This document shows positions 1 through 11,100 of a DNA stretch of 64,000 bases, one piece after another (positions within the stretch are counted from its first letter, which is position 1; every line of letters starts with the position of its first letter). A program made the position numbers and the translations under genes. The notes under the pieces were generated by a model. It had not been told where the DNA came from. It was given only the letters and a program-made list of their open reading frames with translations, and did no database searches. This DNA is from Shinisaurus crocodilurus (Eukaryota > Chordata > Lepidosauria > Squamata > Shinisauridae), in the NCBI GenBank assembly GCA_021292165.1, contig CM037879.1:162866886-162930885 (forward strand). The letters run 5' to 3'.

Positions 1-500
1 TCGCGCAGCTCGCTGGCCGCCCACGTGCCTGTGATGGGAATCAGGTGTGAATCCGGCTCAGGTGGCGTCTCCCCGAAGCCAGCATGAAGCGGGGCCGCCG
101 ACGGCTGCTTTCCCCCAGCCGCTCGGGGAACTGCTTTTCGCCCAGAGTTGCCGGGCAGCGAGGCTTCAGCGCGGCCGCTCCGGAGAACGTCGTGGGCTGC
201 AAGAGGTGAGGCTGGCAAGTAGCGGCTCAAACGCGGCGCTGCCGGCGCCTCCCGCGGGTACAGAGCCCTGCCCTTCCTTCCTTCCTTCCTTCCTTTTACC
301 CGCTCCCTTGTCGGCGCCGGGCACAGAGGCGGCAGGGCAGCAGCGGGAAGCGCTGGGCCGGTGCAGGTGGGCAGTCTCGAGAGGAGGTCCGAGGACGCCT
401 TGGCGAGGATCGGACCGGAGAGCGGACTGCTGCCTGAAGAAGCGCCCGCTCGCTCCTCCATTCCTTTTTCTCACCCCCCATCCGGACGGCTGTGTACCCC
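1..500 (+). promoter_or_regulatory. TPTE: GC- and CpG-rich block with putative non-coding exon 1 of the VSP gene
   Basis: The first 500 bases are far richer in G, C and CpG than the following introns, as expected of a vertebrate CpG-island promoter. A good splice donor (AAGAG|GTGAGG) ends a putative exon at 205. The next exon of the gene (from 2054) begins with untranslated sequence, so an upstream 5' UTR exon is required by the gene model. The transcription start is not visible and may precede the window. A short (CTTC)n tract lies at 270-297. The open frames here have no recognisable protein content. Confidence 0.45.
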
Positions 501-814
501 CTGGACTCTTTTAGCGCGTTTGGTAACGTCTAGGTCCTTGGATAAGCCGGAGTCTTCCTCCTCCAATCCCCCATTCCATTTCCGTCTCTCTTGGCTTGCG
601 TGGGCGTGTGTCTCTTCTCTCTCCCCCCCCCCCCCCCGCCTCAATGAGGCACGCGTTTCATGCCCCCCTCTGAAGGGTTTGGTAATTTGGAGCTAAATTT
701 GTTCTCTGCCAAGGTAAAAATGACTTCGTGCTCTACTCTTTGGAGGGAGAGGAAGGGGCAAAGTTAACGCTTCTTAGCTCTGCAGAGGTGTGTGTGTGTG
801 TGTGTGGGGTGCTA

Positions 815-1026
815 CCAGAGGAGGCTTTTATTTTGCAATCTTCCTGCCCCATTCACAGAGTTTTTGCAAGCTGGGGGTTCCAGACATAGTCTTCTTCCAC
901 TTCTAACCCTCCCGTGTTTTCCCACCCTTCTTCCGTCTTTTTTTTCTTACCGCAGGAGGGAAAGACAGAATAGATGCAGGAGGTCTTTTGACTGGTATCG
1001 CTAAGAGCTCTCTGTCTAGAAATGCT
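815..1026 (+). mobile_element. Short non-autonomous element, family shared with 12560-12790
   Basis: It matches 12560-12790 along its length (GAGGCTTTTATT, CCTGCC..CATTCACAGA, AACCCTCC.GTGT, AAAG.CAGAATAG). The other copy has ends that are mutually inverted (TGCTTCCAGATG and CATCTGGAAGCA), as in a MITE. The ends here are worn. A (GT)n tract lies just upstream at 789-806. Confidence 0.6.
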
Positions 1027-2053
1027 CTTATTTGGCAGTAAGCAAGCCCCATTAAACTCGGTGGAATTTATTCCCAAGTGAACATGATTAAGATTCCGCT
1101 GCAAGAGTTTATCTCCCCCCCCCTCCCCCTCCAAATCACCTTGTCAGCAAAAGCATGATTGACTGCCCTGTTTTACAAAAACTTTCCTCCACCCAGCAGG
1201 GACAGCCCAAGACATTTTGCCGGTTGAGGCAAAGAATAAAATGGCGCAACCTCCCATTCCACATACAGAAACCATCATTGTTGGTAGGGCAGTGTCCACC
1301 ACCACACCTGAAGGCAGCAAGCTAGTTTAGGGGGTGCTTAGCACCCACAGCTCTGTCCTCCAATACCTCACTGCTGCCCACCCCCTAGCATCTGCCGCAG
1401 AATGATAGGGCTGGCCCTGCCATGCAGAGAAGTAGTGTATTTGGGGAGGAGGCTAGGCTAGGCTAGAACCCTTCTCCCTGACATGCTAACTTTCTGTGTG
1501 CAGAGAATGTGTTTGAAGGAATGTTCATTCACCTGAGTTTCCCACTTGCAACCTGAAGTGGTACAGCCCAGGCACAGGCTGACCACTTCAGTGAGGATTA
1601 GGCCTAAGCTGTGATTTGGGAAGTCAACAAACTCACTAAGTCAGTCTTCCCCAAACTAGCATGATGGGAGTTTTAGTCCAACGCATCTGGAGGGTGCTGG
1701 CTTGGGGAAGGCTGCGCCAGGTGGCCTTAGCTAAGTCGCTACTTACTCAGTCTCAGCCCTGTCACCTGAAATGTGGTGGTGGGAGTGGTGATGATATTGG
1801 CCTGCTTTAAATATAGGATTACTGAGCAAATGCATGTGAAGCACCTTGATCCATTCGTAAAGCGCTATGAAAATTCCAGGTATTGCTCTGCAGAATGAGG
1901 CATATCGGGCATGGACACGGCTTCACTTTGGAGTAGAGATCAGTTTACAGACAGTGTGTGGTCTGCCTTGATAGAAGATCCTGTCTGACTTGTGTATCTG
2001 AAGTAACTTTCTGGGTGTCCTCTACAACATTTGAGGTTTTTTTCCCCCCATAG

Positions 2054-2147
2054 GGAAACTATCTGCTTTGTTTCACTCCATAAGCAATAAGAGCAAAATG
2101 ACAACGGTAAAATATGAACAAAGTTTGGAGTTGGAAGAATCTCTCGG
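2054..2147 (+). CDS. TPTE: VSP exon 2 (5' UTR and start codon)
   Basis: The acceptor is a pyrimidine run plus CATAG and the donor is GG|GTGAGT. Untranslated bases run to 2097, then the ATG at 2098 opens residues 1-16 ([16 protein letters not shown]). The exon ends with two bases of codon 17. Confidence 0.85.
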
Positions 2148-5100
2148 GTGAGTTATTCTGAATGGGATATAAATGGGACCACGTTCTATCCCGGGCACCT
2201 CCTGTTAGTCCTGGTTTGAGACTTTAACATTTCTTCCTAAACTGTGTGTGAATGTGTCTGACTCCAAATTATAGTATAACAGCTCTACCCAGTTCCTTTG
2301 GATTGTATCCAGTGTTACTCCTACTTAGAGATGACTTGCTGAAATGAATGGGATTTAAGTTAGACTCATTGGCTACAACCCTCTGTGTGGTTCATGAGGC
2401 TTTATAAACCACTTTTAAGTCAACCCCCAGGTGCCCCCCCCCCAATCTTACATTTTAGAAACCCTACAGGTGCTTTACAAGTGTAATCCTGTGTGTGCAT
2501 ATTTGGAAGTAAGTCCCACTGAGTTTAATAGGGCTGACTCTTGAGTAAGTCTGCGTAGGATTGGGTCACAATTTAGTGGCCTTACTCTCGCCCTTAAGGT
2601 GTGCTGACCAGAACTGTGTGCAGTACAGGCGGTCCCCAGGTTACAAATGAGTTCCGTTCTTAAGAATATCTTTAAGTCGAATTTGTATGCAAGTCGGAAC
2701 AGCATAGCATTCTATATGTTAAAATCGGCATTTACGCAAACTGCTTAAACTACACTATGTAGTCTACGTAAACGACGTAGAGCCGGGGAACCCAGAAGAC
2801 CGTTCTTAAGTATGGGTTGTCTGTAAGTTAACTCGGGGACTGCCTGTTTTCTAAATGCCTCTCTCTCTCTCCAGCCTCTCCTCTTTGAGTTGGATGTATG
2901 GGGACAAGCAACATGGTTGCTCTTAGCCCTGGCCATTACCATGTTAAGGAGGATGTACTCAAACAACACAATTAGGAACAGTATCTAAGGGTGTAATCCT
3001 ATACATGTTCAGACAGAAAAAAGTCCTAAAACTCCCAGCATTCCCCAGCCAGCATGACTGGCTGGAGAATGCTAGGAGTTGTAGGACTTCTTGTGTCTAA
3101 ACATGCATAGGATTGCGCCTTTAATATTATAACTTGCCCCCATCTTGAGATTTCAGGTAGCAATAGTGACGGTGAGGAGAATCAACCATGCCAGTTTAAC
3201 TTTGGGATAGCTTTTGGCAGCCAAATAAGGTTTCTTGCAGCATTCCTTGAAAACTCTTAGCCTCCTGTGAATTTATTTTTAATTTTGTTTATTTAAAACT
3301 CTTTCTAGGCTGCCTTGAAGGGTGGAACCATCTCAAGGCAGCATACAAGGCAAAAACCACACAGAGTGGAAAAGAAAACAATAAGAACATATTCAGTAAA
3401 AATCCATAAAACAGATTACCAATAAAAATCAATGAGGTCTTGAGGGAAAAGGAGTTTTGACATCTGTGGTATAGCCATTGCATACTTCTCTGTGTTGCCA
3501 TTGAATAGACTTTGCACAAGATCAAGAAGATGGTGTTTTGGGCAGAACTGAGAGATGACTGGGGAGGCCGGCAGAAGCCCGGGGAGGGGCCAACCTGAAC
3601 ATTCCAGAGCCTCTGATTGGTTTAATCAGAGAGCATAAAACCCCAGGGAGTTGACAGTTAAAGGGAGTTGGTTGTCAGTTGGGGAAGAGAAGTGGGTTGG
3701 AGTGAGAGAGGGAGTGGAAGGTTAGTAGAGTAGGTAGGGAAAGGTGGTACTGAAGAGAAGAGTTCAGACAGGAAATCTAGTACTAAGTTGTGAGAAAGCA
3801 AATGTGAAGGTGTTAGTGTAGAACAATTCACAGGAGTCTCCACTTAGGGAGTGAAGGACCTTCTGTCTGAGGAAGAAGGTGAAGCTCTGGACTAGTGAGA
3901 GGGACAGTTAAGTTCCTTGGTCTGATATTGTAACTTCAAGTAACCAAGCCAAGTTGATACAAAGAGCACTGTATAACATCTGCCTGCCTTTAACCTGAAT
4001 CTAAACAAAGAACAAGTTTGAATGTAACTATTGAAAATTCCAAGTTATCTGTTCCTGAGTTGAATATCAGTTTAGAGACTTTGTTAGAACAATAAATCAA
4101 CCTTTTTATTCAAAGTTCTAAGTGTCCAGGGTCTGACTGGTGACAGGAAAGTAAGAAGTGAATTAACGGAGGGGCACCCGACTTCAAGTAATCAAATAGT
4201 GTGGCGCCAGTGTGGCGTAGTGGTGAGAGTGTTGGACTGGGACTCGGGAGATCCGGGTTCTATTCCCCACTCGGCCATGAAACTCACTGGGTGACTTTGG
4301 GCCAGTCACTGACTCTCAGCCTAACCTACCTCACAGGGTTGTTGTGAGATAAAATGGAGAGGAGGATTATGTAAGCCACCTTGGGTTCCTTGCAGGAAAA
4401 AAGGTGGGGTATAAATATAATAAATAAAATATAATAAATAATACAAGCAGGCAACTCTGTAGGCTAGGTGCAGATGAGACACTTCATATAAATACCAGCT
4501 GCTGAATAGCACTTCAGTAGCATTATGTTGTGACTGTCTGATACATACGTTTGCGCAGGAGCGTCTCTGTGTGTGGGAAGAACGTGATAAAGTGAGCTGC
4601 TGTGGGAAAACCCTGCACCCTTGCAGTCCTGCAAGTTGTCCCGCTTGTATTTACACAAGTCTGCCTTGCATACAAGTGGGTGACTTGCACCAGGACAAGA
4701 AGGACAGGGCAGCCTGTGATTGCAAGGGTGCGATGCCTCCCCAAAAGATGATCTTTATAAAATGCTTTCTTCGGGCACACCCTTGGCTATTCTTGGCCTT
4801 GAGCTGGGGCTTCTGATCCTTGAAGATTCTGAGGGAAGAGGCAAGTGTATATTTAGTCGGGTAATGCTTACTGCTGATTGTCTTCCACTCTGTAAAAATG
4901 AGGATACTACAAAACTGCTTTTCATTAAGCTTTACAGCTTCATACAAGTGTACTAGTGAAATCATTTAACTTAGGGGTGAGGAACCTCAGGCCTGGGGGC
5001 CAAATCCAGCCCTCTGGTTTTCCCAGATGACCCCACCATTTCTCCTGGCTCCCCCTCCTTTCCCCCAAACACCAGTTGTTTGGTGGTTTCCTGGCTTTTA

Positions 5101-8100
5101 GGCAGTCTTTTCCCCATTCCAAAAGCCTCTCCTAAGGCTTAGTTACTGGCAGAAAGTGCTTTAAGCTACAGCATGCTGCTATTTTGTATTTTTGGCCCCT
5201 TTTATCTTCAGCCCCACCCACCACTGGAATACGGCCCCAAACGCTTATCTGAAATTGAATTCGGCCCTCAGGCTGAAAGAGGTTCCCCACCCCTGATTTA
5301 ATTTATAAATAAAAGCTAAATTGATGGGGTGAGAATGACTGCCATTCTCTCCCCACCAATTTAGTTTTTATTTATCCTTAAAGTAATGTTAATATAACAA
5401 CTTTAATTCCTGGCAGAAGTGAACAGATCAGGGAGCCTACTATTACGATTGATGATGGTGCTGATGAAGATGGTGATCCAGACTCGTGGGCTTAGTAAGT
5501 TGAACTTCCAAAATCAAAACAATGCACAGTGTCTTAATCCTCTTCCCTCTTTCTCTTTTTGAATTGAGCTTGCTGAAATGTAGAGAACATTATCTGGGGA
5601 AATATTCTTCTGTATTCATTTTGTCAGCTCCAAACTGTGGATTTTGCAAAATTTCACAGTATCCTATAACAAACTTGGTCTCCAAGTGTGGATTCTTACG
5701 AAGCCAAAATGGCACCATCCACACACAAGAAGTTAGTATTGGCAGGCTTGGGAGAAACCCAAGGTTTGCAGAAGTACCAAAAAAAATCTGTAGGTGAAAA
5801 ACTTGAAGTGGGGAAGAGACCCCAAAACAACTCAGTGAGGACTGAGCATGCTTAGTGGTCCCAGACGCCTGACTGGGGCAGAGGGACTAGAATAGAGTAT
5901 TGTGGAAGAGGGCATGGCTGGCTGGAACCCTGCATGTCACGCTGCAGCATTTGCTGCAGTTCCTACTTCTTTCTAACTGAAATAACATGAAGCCTTGTGA
6001 AGCTGGTAAAAACCACTGGCAACCCCTAGGCATAAATACTTCGCAGGCTTCATGATGGCTTTGAGCTATCTAGCATTAAAACTTGCTGTATAGTTTGCAT
6101 ATTCCTGACCTGTGTTGCCGCATCCTGTGTCAGTGTTCCGGACACAGTAGAAATTTCTTGAAGGAAAAAGAAGTACGTAGATGCGGCACATTACTGTTAC
6201 TGACCCCATGTAGGGGTGTGTTGGACAGCGACTTGGGGAAATACATGGGTAGATGTGGACAGCAGTGATTCCATGGGGATCCTTCTGTAGTGGTGACTGC
6301 AAGCAATACTCGGAAGGGGAGAAAGGGCTGGGCGTATGGGTGGCCAGGGGTGCAAGGGGGTAGTGGGTAGACTCTGGATTAGGGGCAAGGAGGGTGAGGG
6401 CCCATCATGCCCATTAGATTTGCACATGGGAACGAGGTATCCTGAAGCCACTCCAGCTTCTTTCCCTCCTCCTTTGAGATGCCGTCACTAGACAGTAAAA
6501 AATGGCTGTCTAGTGAAAATGCTGAGTGGGAGGAGCAGGGAGCAAAGATTGCCTCTGCCACTCCTCCCACTCTGCATTGGATGAGTGTGAGCCTCTGAGT
6601 CCGGGGGCTTACGCTCATCTCCATAGGATTACGCCCTTAAAGGTAGGGTAAAAATATATAAAGCCTCCTATGGTAGGCAGTTCTGAGGATGCTGGAAAAG
6701 ATGTAGCATGTTTGCCTCAAGATTTGAGAGGAGGAAAAGCTCTAGCCTGGAACTCTGGTTGTTGAGGGGCAAGCAGTCCCAGAGTTTGAACCCAACAACA
6801 AAATATGGGTTAACACTCTGGGTTGTTTGTCCCAGGTTCATATGTTGCACCAAACAATCCATGAATTGTATTGTTCCTGGGTTGTATGAGAAACCGGATG
6901 TAAAGTAGAAATGACAAGCAGGTGGGAGGCAGCTTGCTCACTTCCACATGGCGCTGACAGCCCATGGTTTAAACAACCCATGGGTTGTTGTTATGTGCAA
7001 ATCAGACCAGTCGATCTCTTGATAGGATGCTACTGATGAGTGAAACTTGTAAATGGCAGCCTAGCTGTCCAAGCCATAAAAGAGAGCTAGGCTGCCATTT
7101 TCAAGTTTCACTCATCAGTAGCAGAGAACTACTTGTCAAATTTGCACATAACAACCCATGGGATCGAGACAACCAGAAATGCCTCTGTTTCTCTGAGGAA
7201 TTTTAAGGGGAAAGGGGAATACAGACAGAATTGCGATAGGAAGGCTTCACGGGTGCCTAATGGGCCAGAAGGCACGTTAGTGAGTGCTGCTGAGTATTCA
7301 GTTCTAAAGCAAATTGAAGGCATGTGTCAGTTTCTGAAACTTGGAGCCCTGGAAACGCAGTGTGAAAATTTAAAATACTAAGCACTGAATGCAGTAGGCA
7401 TGTGGGTGTCCATCATGTCAAGATCTTTGCACTGGGCCACAGAAATTGCTGGTTCTGTTAATAAACCATGTAATAGATGCCACCACTTAGGGACTTGATC
7501 AGGAGGTCATACACTATTCTGTTTCAGTAGGCTTGACTTGTTCAGTTACTACCATCTACTTCTTTGAAATTGTAGTAGTCAAAGTCCTAATGAATATTAT
7601 TTGCCTCCCCCCTTTTCTCCACCCCTGCCCCAAACCAGCAAGATTAAGAAAAAGATCTCTCCTTTTGTGATGTCTTTTGGATTCAGGTGAGTATTATCAC
7701 AACATGGGCACCAGTAAAGCCTGGGGGAAGCAACTGTAGAACTAATTCATTCCTTGCAACCTCCTACTTACAGAATCATGAGCATCAACATTCCTCTTAT
7801 TTCATAAAAGTAAATTGGATTCATTCACTCACTTTCCCATCCAATTGCTTCTCAGCCTTTTGGTTGTCAGATTTTGCCCTCTGCCAACTCCCATCATCCC
7901 AAGCTGCCAGCCTTCCAGCTCCAGCCATTCCATTCCATTACTCATACTCACTGGTTGTCAGATTTTGCCCTCTGCCAACTCCCATCATCCCAAGCTGCCC
8001 ATCATTGTGTGTGGTACAGGCCCTTGTTCACTCTGGTCTCCTTCAATCTGTATGTTCAATCTCATTTGCTCTAAATTTGTATTCCCCCTTAATTCTGCTT

Positions 8101-11100
8101 ATATAGGCCTGATTCTGGAATGGCTCTGAGCCAGGCCTTGCTGTAGCAAGAGCTCCTTTCTTTAGCAATGCCTTCCAGGGCTAATCCTAATGTATAGCTC
8201 TGCAGCATGGTATTTGCCTGATGGCTCCTTGCAAATGTGGTTTAAACCTTTTTGGCACGCATCCCTACATGTGCTGACATTTGTTATCCGAGGTGGCCTC
8301 CAAGGACTTGTCACAACAAGCAACTGCTGCTAAAATTATTGTTGCTGGTTAGCTTTTGCATACCCTTGTCTGTTCTGTATTTCAGCTTCAGGAAGTACTT
8401 CAGCTCCAACCTCAATATTCTAGATTGTATCATTGTTGTGGGCATGTGTTTCTGGGCCATATATTTTCTAGATAGGTCTTGAGCTGTTTTACTGAAGGTC
8501 AACCAAAATATTTGCATTAGTAAGTTACCTAGCTGTGCATATAGCTGAATGTTGGTTGCCATTCCTTTCTGCCTATTTACCACTCAGACTGGTCCACCAA
8601 CAGAAACTGAACTAGAAAATGTAGCGCCTTCAACTTTGTATTCTTGGTATATAACAAACAAAAATAAGATTTTAGGTTTAGGGTTTAGAGTTAGAGTTTA
8701 GATTTTTCCTTTGCATAGTTCTAGATTTGAAATATGACCACCTTTCTCTTCTCCCCCACCCCCACCTCCTGTTTTTGTAGACTCTTTGGTGTAGTGCTTA
8801 TTTTTGTGGACCTTGCACTTGTGGTTATATCTCTGTTGGTTGGCCTCAGATATCACTCCCTTGAGCACATGATTGGAACCATCTCTCTGGTTATAGCACT
8901 CTTCTTCCTCCTCGATGTAATCCTGCGAGTGTTTGTTGAAGGGTAAGAGCATAAATGTCTGTGAAATTGGGCTCAGTGCTATAGAGGTCCTGTTAGAATG
9001 AGAGAGTGGGATTCAGATTTGGCCCTAGGGGTAGCAGGGCTAAAATTCCACCATAAAAAATATAATCTTGCAGCAGTACTTACCGCATTTGGAATAGGGA
9101 CTTGGCAGAAGTGCCTTTAAGGGTGCAATCCTATGGCCCCCCGACCTTGCCTGTGGGGCCATTGGATAAGTCAGACTCCCTGCTGCAGCCTTGGAAATCC
9201 CTTCCAAGGTCGCAGTGGGGTGTCGGAGCGCGGAGCGCCCTCCCCCTCCACAGCTGGCTCCATTCTCTCTGCGCCGGCTGGGAACTGAAGCTGGAAGACC
9301 TACTTCAGTTCTGGGGGGAGGGGAGGAGCCGAGGAATCCAGGTGGTGCCTCAGCCTCTCCTCCTTGCGAGGAGGGGCAAAACATTTAGATGGCAGAAATC
9401 GGCCATCTAAATGTTTTTGAGGGCAAAGGGAGCACGGTGGCAATCCTGTCCACCGCGCTCCTCCCGCCCTCAGTTGGATGCCCCTAATCCTCCGGGTTCA
9501 GAGCGTTACAGGCAGCCCCATAGGATGGGGCTGTCTGGTTTTTTTCAGAAAATGAAATAAAAGAGGGACTTGCAACAAAACGTTGCTGTGTAGCATGTTT
9601 CCATCTGCAGTTCCAGCCACTCTATTCCATTCTCCCTGCCCTGGGTTTCTGTCCCCCCCCCTCCTCTGTCAGTCAGCATTCTGTGCCTGCTGTGCATACG
9701 TGGGAGGTGGGGTGGACCCGTGCCCAATCCTAGGTAAATTAAAATGTTGGGTTTCTCCATAGGTGTCTTTGGGCAGCCCTAGTTTCTCAGTGTGAACCAG
9801 GAAATGAGCAATAAGATGATTCCGTCTACCTGTTTTTAGTCTCTGTGAGTCTTCCTCTGTCTTCCAGCTCCAGCCATTCCATTCCATTACTCATACTCAC
9901 TGGTTGTCAGATTTTGCCCTCTGCCAATGTTCTGTGTCACTGAGTTATCATTTGGGTTGGGGGGGGCAGCCCACTTAGGTTTTTTTCTTAAGAATGTTTG
10001 TTACCTTGGGGTTACCCTGAGTCTGATGGTACCTCACTCTTGTGTGTGGGTGGTTTTTGGCTACATTCACGTGAGCATTGGATGTTTTGGCTTGGAAATA
10101 GAAGGAATGATTATTAGAGACATTCTGTTTGTCCTCCTACATCAGCTTTCCCTAGTCTCCAAATACATTGGACAACTCCCATCATCCCAAACTGCCCATC
10201 ATTGTGTGTGGTACAGGCCCTTGTTCACTCTGGTCTCCTTCAATCTGTATGTTCAATCTCATTTGCTCTAAATTTGTATTCCCCCTTAATTCTGCTTATA
10301 TAGGCCTGATTCTGGAATGGCTCTGAGCCAGGCCTTGCTGTAGCAAGAGCTCCTTTCTTTAGCAATGCCTTCCAGGGCTAATCCTAATGTATAGCTCTGC
10401 AGCATGGTATTTGCCTGATGGCTCCTTGCAAATGTGGTTTAAACCTTTTTGGCACGCATCCCTACACGTGCTGACATTTGTTATCCGAGGTGGCCTCCAA
10501 GGACTTGTCACAACAAGCAACTGCTGCTAAAATTATTGTTGCTGGTTAGCTTTTGCATACCCTTGTCTGTTCTGTATTTCAGCTTCAGGAAGTACTTCAG
10601 CTCCAACCTCAATATTCTAGATTGTATCATTGTTGTGGGCACACTGTCGATCAATACTGTGTATACCTTTTCCGACTTGAGTGGAATAAGCCAAATTCCA
10701 AGGTAAGAAGAATGCAATCTTTCCTCCCACCCCCACCCCACATCTGCCAAAAAACTCCAGTTTTCTTCTTTAAATGGAGTGGATGCAAAATGGAAATGAG
10801 CATGTGGATAATCTGGATTCAAAAGTGCCTGATGTTGATTGGTGGTGGTAATGGACGGGTGGGGAACCTCCTGCCTATGGCCCAAATGTGCACCTCCAGG
10901 CTTCTCGGTTTGGACCTCCAGGCTCACCCAAGGCCACACCCCTCAGTGGTCCCACTCCAGGTTATTGATTTACTCTAGCCTACTCTGTCCCCCACCAACC
11001 AAGTTGTTAAGAAAAAATCTTGCATGAGTTGGGGAAGGAGAATGCCTGGATGCGAATGTAGTTTTTTCCCCCCATAATGTGATTCTCACCTTTGTTCAGT

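Noticed and set aside
47..514. 155-codon open frame at the window start
   Set aside because: It lies in a GC-rich, stop-poor region, reads through a likely splice donor at 205, and its text is low complexity with no domain.
8252..8482. Open frame that includes part of exon 6
   Set aside because: It is the duplicated exon-6 half plus intron sequence read as an ORF, not a gene.
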